The notes under the pieces are model-generated. The model was not told the DNA's origin, did not search any database, and worked only from the letters and a program-made list of their open reading frames with translations. 64,000 nt of DNA, taken from positions 8,485,466 to 8,549,465 of the forward strand of contig NC_135724.1 in the NCBI RefSeq assembly GCF_964656455.1, in the 5' to 3' direction. Numbering within the stretch: position 1 is the stretch's first letter; each line of letters starts with the position of its first letter. This document shows positions 1-10,491 of this stretch, one piece after another. Origin of the DNA: Halichoerus grypus (taxonomy: Eukaryota > Chordata > Mammalia > Carnivora > Phocidae). Both the position numbers and the translations under genes were made by a program.

Positions 1-185
1 ATTTTATTTATTTATTTGACAGAGAGAGACACAGCGAGAGAGCGAGCACAAGCAGGGGGAGTGGGAGAGGGAGAAGCAGCCTTCCCCCGGAGCAGGGAGC
101 CCGATGCGGGGCTTGATCCCAGGACCCTGGGATCATGACCTGAGCCGAAGGCAGACACTTAATGACTGAGCCACCCAGGTGCCCC
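1..185 (-). mobile_element. CAN-type SINE, cut by the window edge
   Basis: Read on the minus strand, this is a tRNA-derived carnivore SINE: a GGCACCTGGGTGGCTCAGT-like head carrying internal RNA polymerase III promoter boxes, a GGATCAAGCCCC-like B box, a CT-rich body, and an A-rich tail that reads here as ATTTATTTATTTATTT. These elements are copied by L1 machinery and do not encode protein. The tail runs off the left window edge, so the 3' end and left target-site duplication cannot be seen. Confidence 0.95.
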
Positions 186-439
186 TAACAATTCTAATTT
201 AATGGTAACACAGCATTTTAAACAATAGTTATGACTGTTTAAATTCTCAGTTATTATAGTTAATGGGCCCTCACTTTGAATGGGGGCAGGGGAGATAAAA
301 TATATTTAGTGTCTGATTAACAGAGACAGAAATTAATCTTAGTCAATTATCAGTATGGGACTTGTAAATTTATGAAAATGGCATATGATGCATTTTGAAA
401 AAATTATTCTTGAAATTCTTTAAATGTGTAGCAGTTCTA
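186..439. other. Unique AT-rich spacer
   Basis: There is no open frame, repeat family or regulatory signal that I recognise between the two flanking SINEs. Confidence 0.6.
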
Positions 440-455
440 GGTCACTAAACTTTTA

Positions 456-660
456 TTTTATTTTTTTTTAAAGATTTTATTTATTTATTTGAGAGAGAGA
501 ATGAGAGAGAGAGAGAGAGAGCATGAGAGGGGGGAGGGTCAGAGGGAGATGCAGGCTCCCCGCTGAGCAGGGAGCCTGATGCGGGACTCGATCCCTGGAC
601 TCCAGGATCATGACCTGAGCCGAAGGCAGTCGCTTAACCAACTGAGCCACCCAGGCGCCC
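456..660 (-). mobile_element. CAN-type SINE with 16-bp TSD
   Basis: This is a full-length minus-strand copy. GGTCACTAAACTTTTA occurs at 440-455 and again at 661-676, a perfect 16-bp target-site duplication. The body has an expanded GA-repeat near 490-520. The intact duplication points to a fairly young insertion. Confidence 0.96.
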
Positions 661-929
661 GGTCACTAAACTTTTAAATTCAGTTATATGAAAACAAATA
701 AAAATTAGGAATTATATTGGAAAAGAGTTCCCAGAGCAATCCATTTTTTTTTCTTTTGGGGGGAGAGTTAATAGTGTAATGAATTGAAGGTGCAAGAGTC
801 AGATTTCTGTCCCTTTTAACAATATGAAACAGGGCCATTATCTTAAAAAATACTCTTCATAAATCATTCACACCTCTTGCAGAGAGATGTCATGCATACA
901 CATACACATACTCACAGAGTATACATGAT

Positions 930-1080
930 TCACTTACTTATTTAGTCATTCAAAAAATATGTGTTGAATGCTGACTCTCAGCCAATGATGGTTATGGTTA
1001 CGCAGTACAAACAGCCATGTTCTCTGCTTTTGTAGAGTTTACAATCTGGTGAGCAAAGCTGTGGGAGGGATACAAGTCAC
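930..1080 (+). mobile_element. Ancient interspersed repeat, L2/MIR-era, family uncertain
   Basis: The run ATTCAAAAAATATGTGTTGAATGC, followed by a degraded 'spread along the body, then GAGTTTACAATCTGGTGAG' pattern, resembles the common mammalian repeat built on ATTCAACAAATATTTATTGAG and GAGCTTACATTCTAGTG. It is heavily diverged, and I cannot name the subfamily from reading alone. Confidence 0.4.
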
Positions 1081-1229
1081 GACTTACCTTTTATTCCTGA
1101 AACTCCAAAACAAAATGCTTCTGGGTACCAGGCACCTTTCCTCATGCCATCGTCCTGGGCCAGCCTGTAGATATACATGTAATTAGCCTTTCTAAAAATA
1201 TTTTTTCTTAATATACCTGTGTTTAACTT

Positions 1230-1426
1230 ATTTTTTAAAAGATTTTATTTATTTATTTGACAGAGAGAGACATAACAAGAGAGGGAACACAAGCAGGGGG
1301 AGTGGGAGAGGGAGAAGCAGGCTTCCCGCCGAGCAGGGAGCCCGATGCGGGGCTCGATCCCAGGACCCTGGGACCATGACCTGAGCCGAAGGCAGGCGCT
1401 TAACAACTGAGCCACCCAGGCGCCCC
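1230..1426 (-). mobile_element. CAN-type SINE with 12-bp TSD
   Basis: This is a full-length minus-strand copy. TGTGTTTAACTT flanks it at 1218-1229 and 1427-1438. The head reads GGGGCGCCTGGGTGGCTCAG on the minus strand, the commonest subtype in the window. Confidence 0.96.
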
Positions 1427-1494
1427 TGTGTTTAACTTTTTAACTTCTTTCATGTGCAGCCAAAAGTTCAAATTTTATTTTTTCCAATATTTAA

Positions 1495-1718
1495 CACCTT
1501 TCCAAATCTCAAGAACCTACCTGTTGTCTGACTACTCTCCTTCCTAAGTTGTTCTCTCTTTGAACTTCTTTACAGTACTTAACACCATGAAAAATTATTT
1601 TATTTACTAGGATGAGGCTCTTAAGGACATAGACTTGATTTATCTTTTCCACCCACCACTTCCCAGCATCTAGGACAGGATCAGGCAGATGAGTAAGGCT
1701 CTATAAATATCCTGACCA
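1495..1718 (+). mobile_element. LINE-2 3' end relic
   Basis: The order of diverged blocks follows an L2 3' region: a CT-rich stretch, TTTACAGTACTTAACACCATG, then GGCTCTTAAGGACATAGACTT, CAGCATCTAGGACAGGATCAGG and a final GAGTAAGGCTCTATAAATAT. These match the L2 series 'agcacttatcac', 'ctccttgagggcagggact', 'cagcgcctggcacag' and 'gtaggtgctcaataaat'. It is ancient and non-coding. Confidence 0.7.
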
Positions 1719-2077
1719 ACTTTCTACTTTCCCAAATCTCTTCTCTGACTGGCTAATTGTTCTTGAGAATACCTTACATTTTATTAATGTGATGGGGTGG
1801 CTCTGCGTCATTGATGATTATGGCCATTGGGTTTAGTGTGCTCTGTTTTAGGAGCATGGGATTTAGAATATGTTTTTAAAGTTTTCCAGTCAATAAAATT
1901 TAATATATAAAGAAATGGGTAGTAAAGGCTTAAGGGGTTATACAGTACTACATTGGTAAAACAAAAAGAAATAAGGAACAACGAAATACTGTAACCGTCA
2001 CAGATACCAAAGATGAGATGCAATAGCAGTAAAACAATATTGTCAAGTAGAACAACTCATTTCTGGACATACTTAAT

Positions 2078-2763
2078 TTGCCAGTTATTTGTCACTTCTC
2101 TGCTCTAAATACCCCCTTCTTGGTCCTACTTTGTGATGCAAGACCTGGATTCTGCAAAACTCTATTTTTCCTTTGTCTGCTGTCTCCTTATGAAAGTCGG
2201 CCTAAGGGAGTTCCTCTGGGGAAACTGCAGAACTGGAGGAGGAAGGAAAGGCTTTCTGTTCCTCCTGCTTTATGTTTGTTGACGCTTTATCGGTGGTGTG
2301 GGAAGGCTGTTGAATGGTGTGGTGTCCTGGTGTCCCTGTCGCAATGCCCCCAGCCATTACTTCAATACCCAGCAGTGGGTGGTGTGTTCTTACAGCAGCC
2401 ACACCATCTCCCAGCGCAGGACATTCAGGCCTGGAAATCTCCACCTCCATCCCCAGTCCCCCTCTCTGTTTCTCAGTCTTCCCTGTTCACCTTTGCAACT
2501 GGTGTGAATTAGGACCTCCTGCTGGTCTTACCCCCCAAAGCAATTCTGAGTTAGAACCAGTGTTTTGTTTGTTTGTTTGTTTGTTTGTTTGTCTAATCCC
2601 ACTAGCATTAGATGCCCAAGCTAAATGTTGGAAATGGCAGGTTTTACCCAACAGTAAATTAAGGAAGATGCAGCATTTGTCTCTTGTTGATCCCTTGACC
2701 ACGGAAGCAACATGGCGGCTCTGCTCTTCCTGCCCTCCTCACGGTGGGCTTCCCATGAGGTGA
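2078..2763. other. GC-richer unclassified segment with overlapping chance frames
   Basis: This stretch is more GC-rich than its surroundings and is open in several frames at once: 144 and 149 codons on plus, 82 on minus. The translations are rich in P, S and C, have no recognisable domain and no proper splice or promoter context, and one frame runs through a TTTG microsatellite. It reads most like an old LTR-type repeat that I cannot place. I do not annotate a gene. Confidence 0.4.
2562..2592 (+). repeat. (TTTG)n microsatellite
   Basis: TTTG units run almost without interruption, about seven and a half copies. Confidence 0.9.
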
Positions 2764-3006
2764 GGACTGAGGTTCAAGCAGAATCTGATCTTGTCTAAAA
2801 CTTCCTCAGGGTTCTTTTTCAAATAAGAGGACAATAATTTTCTGAGTCCCATTAATTTTTGCATTCTGGAAAACTTGTCAAAAGATATTTGTTCAGATTT
2901 GTTCTACTTAAGAACTGCTTTTAGCACTTTACATCTTGGAATCCAAAGATCGGAGAGAGAGCTTTTTATTATAATGTAGCGTGGACAGCAACTAAGGAAC
3001 TAAATA

Positions 3007-3120
3007 GCTCTCTTCTTTCTCTTCTTCTTCCTCTTCTTCTTCTTCTTCCTTTTCTTCTTCTTCTTCTCCTTCTCCTTCTCCTTCTTCTTTCTCCTTCTCT
3101 TTCTCCTTCTTCTTCTTTTT
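3007..3120 (+). repeat. (CTT)n/(TTCTCC)n polypyrimidine tract
   Basis: There are about 110 bases of almost pure pyrimidine on the plus strand, made of CTT, TTCC and TCTCCT units. The complementary frame translates to a run of E and K and is a simple-repeat artefact. Such mirror-like homopurine/homopyrimidine DNA can adopt triplex (H-DNA) structure. Confidence 0.92.
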
Positions 3121-3690
3121 AAAATTACATTCATACCAAAAGACTCTATTTTTAATTAGAAGGGGATACAAAGCACAGGTATAGAATTTCTGACACAAGT
3201 CGATGCCAATCAAGCAAGAGCATGTAAAATGCCCAAGAGTCAGTCCTTCTGTAGAGAAGAGTTTTCTGTTTACATCTTCATATTTACTGCTGGCAGATGA
3301 TTAATAGTAAATAACTGTCAACCAAGTCTAGGATGGTAAAGCACCACTAAGGAGGGAAAATACCATATGTCTTCCAATACTCAGGTACTATGAGGACATT
3401 AGGAGTGTGATTAAGGGGCAGCCACACAGCATCCAGGTGTATGTGGCATATGGCACATTTCCTGCCTAACTGTGCATCTCAATGCTCTTGTCAGCTAAAA
3501 TCACTAATGCAGTTTTACTGCTACTTGTGAATGTACAAATATGGATTTGTTCCTTAAGTAAACTCTCAATATGAATCCTTTATTACTTACTGTAATGAAT
3601 CCTTTATTACTGATCATCATAATAAAATTACTTTAAGGGATATGAATATAAAGAGATTCATACATTTAAAAACACTTTAAAAGTAGTCAG
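3121..3690. other. Unique AT-rich spacer
   Basis: The one local feature is an imperfect 24-bp-period duplication: ATGAATCCTTTATTACT occurs at 3571-3587 and 3595-3611. Nothing else is recognisable. Confidence 0.5.
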
Positions 3691-3885
3691 AATAGCTAAT
3701 ATTTATCAAAATTTTTTCAGAGTGTTAGTCATCATTTTAATTTCTTTAAATACATAAGCATACTTAATTTTCACGAGTGTTATTATTGTCTTGGATTCAC
3801 AGAAGTAAAAAGCTGAAGTAGGGAATTTGCCCATGGTTACATTTAATAACTGGAAGAGTTGATATTCAGTTCCAGATATTTTTAA
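3690..3885 (-). mobile_element. MIR SINE relic
   Basis: In plus orientation the blocks run 'CATACTTAATTTTCACGAGTG', 'GTTATTATTGTC', 'GAATTTGCCCATGGTTACATTTAATAACTGG' and 'GATATTCAGTTCCAG'. This follows the complement of MIR ('cctcacaacaacc', 'ttgcccaaggtcacacagctag', 'gattcgaacccag'). Divergence is high, as expected for MIR. Confidence 0.7.
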
Positions 3886-4059
3886 TTATAAAGGCTGTGC
3901 ATTTTCTACTCTATCATCCTCAATGTAAATATTACAGATGTTTTTATAAATTGTAACATTTATGAAAACAAAATATACTATATACACTGTGCACTATTTT
4001 TGGTGCTTAAAATAAAAAGTGGGTTGAAGATGAGGTACTCTTGGAGATGATTGTTAAGA

Positions 4060-4510
4060 CAAATTCTTTGATACTTCTCCCTTCGAGAGATGGAGCTTAA
4101 TTTATCTATCCTTAAATGTACACTGTCCTTAGTGACTTACTTTTATTAAGTAGAAATAGCAGAGATAGTATGCTACTTCTGAGATCAGGTTATAAATACA
4201 CAGTGGCTTCCATCTTGAGTGCACGCTCTCTCCTTCTCTCTCTCAAGTCACAACTTAGCGGGGCGGGGGGGGGCTGTGATCTGCAGTAAAGGTCCACATG
4301 GCAAGGAGTTGAAGCATCTGGCTAGCAGCCATGTAACTGAGCTCAGAACAGAACTCTGAAGTGTTGGGACTGCAGCTCAGACTTACTGTTTGATGACAAG
4401 CTCATGAGAGTTATTGTGTCAGTCATTCACATAATCTCCATCTTGATGCCTCAGCCTCATAAATTGAGTCAAATAATGAATGCTTGATTTCTTTAAGATG
4501 TTAAATTTTG
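4060..4510 (+). mobile_element. Old LTR relic, MLT1-like (ERVL-MaLR)
   Basis: GAGAGATGGAGCTTAATT, CTTAGTGACTTACTTTTATTAAGTAGAAATAG, a CT-rich block ('CTCTCTCCTTCTCTCTC') and a tail with CTCATAAATTGAGTCAAATAATGAATG resemble the older MLT1 LTR subfamilies, which end near 'tgagctaaataaatg'. No internal retroviral sequence is present. The family call is tentative because the copy is very diverged. Confidence 0.45.
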
Positions 4511-4881
4511 AGGCAATTCTTACATGACAGTGTTCAATAATACACTCTGTATAAGATTTAAGATTTACCACAATATAAATAAATAAGCTCATGATTGAAT
4601 GAATGAGTGAAAGCTCAGGTCATTGGAGAGAATTAGCTTTTAAATTGCTAATATAAAGAATGTGTTCTCTTGATAAGTATGTTAAACAAGTATATGTATA
4701 AATTTATACATTTGATATATTATATATATGTTTATTTTAAACATTTTCACTATTTATATATGAAATATGTGTCAGATTATCCCAAAGGTTTAAGCAATGC
4801 TCCTTAGCATGGTTTATATTATCATATGTACTTGAAAATAATAAAAATGCATTTCTTTCTGCATGATCTTTTAATTCTTTT
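4510..4881. other. AT-rich unique spacer
   Basis: There is only low-complexity AT sequence, including TATATTATATATATG near 4716, and no frame of note. The L1 to the right inserted at its end. Confidence 0.6.
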
Positions 4882-4982
4882 AAAAGAAAATAGCATCTGT
4901 TGCACCCAAAACCATAAGATACCTAGGAATAAATCTAACCAAAGGGGCAAAGAATCTGTACTCAGAAAACTACAGAATTCTC

Positions 4983-6290
4983 ATGAAAGAAATTGAGGAA
5001 GACACAAAGAAATGGAAAAACATTCCATGCTCATGGATTGGAAGAACAAATATTGTGAAAATGTCTATGCTACCTAGAGCAATCTACATATTTAATGCAA
5101 TCCCTATCAAAATACCATCCACTTTTTTCAAAGAAATGGAACAAATAATCCTAAAATTTATATGGAACGAGAAAAGACCCCAAATAGCCAGAGGAATGTT
5201 GAAAAAGAAAAGCAAAGCTGTTGGCATCACAATTCTGGACCTCAAGCTCTATTACAAAGCTGTCATCATCAAGACAGTATGGTACTGGCACAAAAACAGA
5301 CACATTGATCAATGTAACAGAATAGAGAGCCCAGAAATGGACCCTCAACTCTATGGTCAACTAATCTTCGACGAAGTGGGAAAGAACGTCCAATGGAAAA
5401 AAGACAGTCTCTTCAACAAATGGTGTTGGAAAAATTGTACAGCCACATGCAGAAGAATGAAACTGGACCATTTCCTTACACCACACACAGAAGTAGACTC
5501 AAAATGGATGAAAGACCTCAGTGTGAGACAGGAGTCCATCAAAATCCTAGAGGAGAACACAGGCAGCAACCTCTTTGACCTCAGCCGCAGCAACTTCTTC
5601 CTAGAAACATCACAAAGGCAAGGGAAGTAAGGGCAAAAATGAACTAATGGGACTTCATCAAGATAAAAAGCTTTTGCACAGCAAAGGAAACTGTCAACAA
5701 AACCAGAAGACAACCGACAGAATGGGAGAAGATATCTGCAAATGACATATCAGATAAAGGGCTAGTATCCAAAATCTATAAAGAACTTATCAAACTCAAC
5801 ACCCAGAGAACAAATAATCCAATCAAGAAACAGGCAGAAGACATGAACAGACATTTCTGCAAAGAAGACATCCAAATGGCCAACAGACACATGAAAAAGT
5901 GCTCAACATCGCTCGGCATCAGGGAAATCCAAATCAAAACCTCAATGAGAGGTTTTTCTCACACCAGTCAGAATGGCTAAAATTAACAAGTCAGGAAAAA
6001 ACAGATGTTGGCGAGGATATGGAGAAAGGGGAACCCTCCTACACTGTTGGTGGGAATGCAAGCTGGCGCAGCCACTCTGGAAGACAGCATGGAAGTTTCT
6101 CAAAAAGTTGAAAATAGAGCTCCCCTATGACCCAGCAATTGCACTACTGGGTATTTACCCCAAAGATACAAATGTAGGGATCCGAAGGGGTACGTGCACC
6201 CCACTGTTTATAGCAGAAATGTCTGCAATAGCCAAACTATGGAAAGAGTCTAAATGTCCATCAACAGATGAATGGATAAAGAAGATGTGG

Positions 6291-6359
<69 letters not shown>

Positions 6360-6410
6360 GAATATTATGCAGCCATCAAAAAAATGAAATCTTGCCATTT
6401 GCAATGACAT
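4983..6410 (+). pseudogene. LINE-1 ORF2 C-terminal remnant, broken
   Basis: The open part (4983-5630, 215 codons) encodes the region after the L1 reverse-transcriptase core. Recognisable stretches are [40 protein letters not shown] and [20 protein letters not shown]. Near 5610 the frame is lost, apparently by a one-base deletion in the poly-C/A stretch after 'ETS'. L1 homology goes on in other frames ('[20 protein letters not shown]', '[20 protein letters not shown]') up to about 6410. With no reverse-transcriptase domain, no endonuclease and several breaks, it cannot be functional. It is mobile-element debris, not a host gene. Confidence 0.93.
6290..6357 (+). repeat. (TA)n(CA)n compound microsatellite
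   Basis: About 10 TA units are followed by about 24 CA units inside the L1 ORF2 remnant, in the place where the family has a short 'GTATATATA' stretch. That stretch probably seeded the expansion. It is likely length-polymorphic. Confidence 0.95.
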
Positions 6411-6965
6411 GGATGGAACTAGAGGGTATTATGCTAAGCAAAATAAGTCAATCAGAGAAAGACAAGTATCATATGATCTCACTGATATGAGGAATTTGAG
6501 AAACAAGACAGAGGATCATACGGGAAGGGAGGAAAAAATGAAACAAGATGTAACCAGAGAGGGAGACAAACCATAATAGACTCTTCATCTCAGGAAACAA
6601 ACTGAGGGTTGCTGGAGTGGTGGGGGGTGGGAGGGATGGGGTGGCTGGGTAATGGACATTGGGGAGAGTATGTGCTATGGTGAGCACTGTGAATTGTGTA
6701 AGACTGATGAATCATAGACCTGTACACCTGAAAAAAATAATACATTGTATGTTAATTAAAACAAAAGAAAATAGCATCTGTTGATTTGTCACAGACACCA
6801 GTTATATTTTTATATCTCAGAAGACACAAGAAGGAATTTGGAAAACTCTTGTTCTGTATTTGATTTTGACTAATGAGGATGACTAACTAACTTGATGATA
6901 TAACTTAGTTGACTAATTTATTGATGAGGTGAACTAGTAAATAAGTTAATCCATATAAAGTTCTA

Positions 6966-7360
6966 TGCTATGGACTGAATTGCATCCCCTCAAAATTCAT
7001 ATGTTGAAGCCTTAACCCCCAATGTGATGGTATTTGGAGATGGGCCTTTGGCAGTATATCAGGTTTAAATAAAGTCCTGAGGCTGGAGTCCTCAGGATAG
7101 ATGGGATTAGTGCCCTTATAAGAAGAGAAACTAGAGGTCCTGAGCTCTCTCTCTCCTCCATCCTCACCTTCCTCTCCAAGCCATTAGAGGGAAAAACAAG
7201 AAGGTGGCCATCCACAAGCCAGGAAAAGAGCTCTGAGCAGAACCCAACCACACTGGCACCCTGTTCTCAGACTTGTAGACTCCCAAACCATGAGAGAATA
7301 AATTCCTGCTGTCTAAGCCACCCCGTCTATGGTGTTTTGTTATGGCGGCCTGAGCTAAGA
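6966..7360 (+). mobile_element. MLT1-type solo LTR (ERVL-MaLR)
   Basis: Blocks follow the MLT1 LTR in order: ATGGACTGAATTGCATCCCC, AAAATTCATATGTTGAAGCC, CCCAATGTGATGGTATTTGGAG, GGGATTAGTGCCCTTATAAG (TATA-box region), a CT-rich start region, AAGAAGGTGGCCATC, CCATGAGAGAATAAATTCCTG (polyadenylation signal) and GTTATGGCGGCCTGAGCTAA. No internal or second LTR lies nearby, so it is a solo LTR of an ancient endogenous element. Confidence 0.8.
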
Positions 7361-8076
7361 TGCTCTAAGCACAATTATTGGCACAGGGTAATTTAAGCGA
7401 TGTTAGCTGTTGTTGCTATCAACAGTATTCATATTAGTAGTAGAATTAGTAGTAATAATAGTATCATTCTTATTTTTATGTGTCATTCCTCCACAAATGG
7501 AACAAAGTCCAGGAGAAAAAAAGTTGTCAAATAAGTTGTATTCCCAACCTCTCTCTGTTTTTTCCCCAAGTTTCACAACTTTGCTGATATATACAGTTCT
7601 ACAACACCACATACCCATATGACTTGCTCCCTCCCTTCCTTTGAATATATGTTTCTATACAATATTATCCGAGAAGACTCAGGAAAGGAAATAGCCGCTG
7701 CTGCCCCTCACACCGTCACACACACCATATACCCCGCAGTTTGTTTTGGTTTTCTCTCTATATAGAACTTGGAAATATTACATTTATGTGTGTATATTTT
7801 ATGTCGTTCCTCACAACATGTAAGGCTGGGAGAATCAGAACTGTCTCTGTTCATTGCCTCAATGCCTCCAATAAGCTTTGCATGCATTGCAACTTTTTGA
7901 ATTAATAACATATCTGGAACATCTTTGAACTCAGAACCTAGATCTATTTCATTCATTTTAATGGCTTTGCATTTTATGAATGTATATTCATTTATTTACT
8001 TATTTCCATTTGGTGGTATTTACTTTTATTCTTTAACTGAATTTCAAAATTTATGTTAATGCATGTTTTCATATTT
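7361..8076. other. Unique spacer
   Basis: The two overlapping 70-codon frames near 7410-7620 lie on opposite strands and show no domain. There is no recognisable repeat or gene. Confidence 0.55.
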
Positions 8077-8089
8077 AAAAGCTGTTCCC

Positions 8090-8302
8090 ACCTATGGGAT
8101 GCCTGGGTGGCTCAGTCAGTTAAGCATCCAACTCTTGATTTGGCCTCAGGTCATGATCTCAGGGTCCTGGAATTGAGCCCCATGTCAGGACCATGGTCAG
8201 CGGGGAGTCTGCTTGAGAATTCTCCCTCTTCCTCTGCTCCTCCCCCCCGGGTTGCGCACTCTCTCTCTCAAATTAAATAAATAAATCTTAAAAAAAAAAA
8301 AA
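8090..8302 (+). mobile_element. Older-subtype CAN SINE with 13-bp TSD
   Basis: The head GGGATGCCTGGGTGGCTCAGT and body with ATTGAGCCCC mark a more diverged subtype than the commonest one here. AAAAGCTGTTCCC flanks it at 8077-8089 and 8303-8315, the second copy following the A-tail. The 75-codon frame through it is an artefact of the SINE. Confidence 0.93.
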
Positions 8303-8315
8303 AAAAGCTGTTCCC

Positions 8316-10355
8316 TACTTCAGCCTCCCCACTTCCAATTCTCACTTTCCAGAAACAACTACTTTAATTTCTTAACTTTTTCATTTGGTATTTATGTCCA
8401 TTTCCCCCCAATAATTTGCTGTTACTGATATTTTTATTCAATTTTCAACTTTTAATATTATCATGAAAAATTGTGCACACAAACACAAAAACACACATAC
8501 GATCCTATTTATTTTGCAGATGGGTCTCCGAATTTATGGGTATGGGCAAGCAGAGTTCTTATACTTTTTTCCTCACATCTACATGTACATTGCTACATAC
8601 ACATGTAGAAATATTTGGGGTAATGAAACATTTTCCCTTCCCTCCATTAATTCTTTATAAGAGGTCAATAAGAAGTAAATCCTTCTAAATCTATCAGAGA
8701 GGGTACATTCAAAATCAGCATTATAGAAGGTATGTCCATTTATAAAACACAAGCTCTGCAGACATCACCTATGACTTATAATGTGGATTAGGATATGTGG
8801 TCCTGGGTCTGACTTAAATGAATAAATATCAAACTCTCTATTTACATGTCACGCAGTAAGATTCAAAGAGGCATTATCTCTAAGAGCACGAGGTAAAGAT
8901 GGGTAATGATACTGCTGTGTCTAGCCAGTCAATCAAATGAGTATGCCTTTGTGAAATATAAGAACAACCAATGTGCCTCCTATGTTTATAATGTGTGTGC
9001 AGGCCCTGAGTAGAGGTGTGTATTGGCATGCACATTTTTCTTGTACATACCTTCCTGATTTAAATATTCATGGAAACACAAATACTATTGTCTTTTATTT
9101 GTCATCATTCGGTAGTGAAGAAGGTTCAGATGCTACCCAGCAAAAGGAGAAAGGACTTCCAAGGATAGCATCTGTTTCATTGGCAACGCCTGCCCTGTTT
9201 GTGAATGTAGCCTTGGAATTACCATTGGGTTTGGCACTTCTGAGATGGACTGACTTGGTGAAATGTTTTTCTTTTAATTAAAAAAACCCAGTGAATTTCA
9301 GGTCAGGTTCACATTCTGACAAATGTAATTGTGTTTTGAAAAAGGTGAGCAGGCCTTCTCGACGTTCTTCTGCATCTCACCATAGAATCAAGCCCTTTAT
9401 TTGATATACAGTACTTGGAACAAGACAGACACAGTTGCCATATTCTTTGCATAGATATGTGCTGTGTGGGCTTAGTGCCACTCACCCTCCCACCTGGCTT
9501 AGCTAGCTCTCCAGCTCCATGCTTCCTTTCTTAATTAGAACTCAAATATACCGACCGTTTTCTTTGCTCTGAGATTGCCTCTTTCTCTCTCCTTAGCGTG
9601 GGCATCTGCATGTTATTTTATTATAAATAAAACCTTGGATCTCTTACTAAAATAGGGTCTTTCTGACAAGGAAGCTGCATGTCTATTTAGCAACATATTA
9701 TCTCACTCCTTCAGGTATCTTACCTAATAATATACCCCTATGCATATCTATCGAAAATTGAGGATTTTTTTTTTCCTAATGATAAAATCAAACTCAGGGA
9801 TCTTTACATACATCTCCGTTTGCCTAATTAGAGATTTCATAAATTTGGAATGAGTTAGACATTAGGGTAGAAATAGAGCAACAACATGTAGCATCAGTGT
9901 TTTGGAGTCTTCAATTTAGGGCATATGGCATTAAAAAAGAAATAAAGAACAATGGTTAAAAACAAGAGTGTGCCAGCACCTTTCAGCTCATCAGTATCTA
10001 GTAAAAACACTCAAGGAATGGTGACATAATAAAAAAAATCCAAATTCTGGTTTACCCAAGGAATAATAATAAAAGGGTCTTGTGTAACCCAAAAAGTCTA
10101 ATTAATGTGGCTGAATAGCTTGGATGGGACTAAAGGCACTTTTCATTCCACGTACTTGTGTAACAATGGGGATATCAAGGAGGTAAGTGACATATCAGCT
10201 TGTATGTGGATCATAGGTTTGTTTTGATGAGTTTATAGTCATCAGGTATTTCAATATCAAATTATGTATTTTCTGAAAATCAGAGTGTGCACCCTTCCAC
10301 TAACATGAATTCTCAAGAAAAGCAATCCTACACCTAAATGGAAGTCCACAAGCTT
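8316..10355. other. Unique AT-rich stretch, 2 kb
   Basis: I see no transposon or gene I can name. One 102-codon frame (8973-9281, plus) covers a slightly GC-richer patch at 9120-9250. Its translation has no recognisable domain, no strong splice sites at its ends and ends in a poly-A-like stretch. Isolated donor-like sites (AAAG/GTGAGC near 9344, GGAG/GTAAGT at 10183) lack good acceptors upstream. Confidence 0.5.
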
Positions 10356-10373
10356 AAGAACAAAGCATTACCT

Positions 10374-10473
10374 CCACAAACAATGAATCATGGAACACTA
10401 CATCAAAACCTAATGATGTAATGTATGGTGATTAACATAATAAAAAAAATTAAATATGCATTTATAAAAAAAA
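10374..10473 (+). mobile_element. Extremely 5'-truncated LINE-1 (about 100 bp) with 18-bp TSD
   Basis: Only the last part of the L1 3' UTR is present: CATGGAACACTACATC, CTAATGATGTAATGTATGG, then a short A-rich tail. AAGAACAAAGCATTACCT lies at 10356-10373 and again at 10474-10491, which proves a separate retrotransposition event despite the small size. A 80-codon minus frame reading through it is spurious. Confidence 0.95.
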
Positions 10474-10491
10474 AAGAACAAAGCATTACCT

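Larger units (their letters stand above)
4903..6762 (+). mobile_element. 5'-truncated LINE-1 with 21-bp TSD
   Basis: This is a sense-oriented carnivore L1 holding the last third of ORF2 and the 3' UTR. It ends with the typical 'GTGAGCACTGTG ... CCTGTACACCTGAAAAAAATAATACATTG' block. The same 21 bases, which include AGAAAATAGCATCTGTTG, lie directly outside it at 4882-4902 and 6763-6783, so this is a single target-primed insertion truncated at the 5' end. A TA/CA microsatellite has grown inside it. Confidence 0.97.

Noticed and set aside
2992..3213. Minus frame encoding a long E/K run that looks like an acidic nuclear protein
   Set aside because: The run is the translation of a CTT-rich simple repeat, and the flanks have no coding sign.
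4983..5630. 215-codon frame as a possible host gene
   Set aside because: It is the C-terminal part of LINE-1 ORF2 inside an insertion with target-site duplications.
10183..10190. Consensus donor GGAG/GTAAGTGA
   Set aside because: No pyrimidine-rich acceptor lies within 200 bases upstream with an open frame between.
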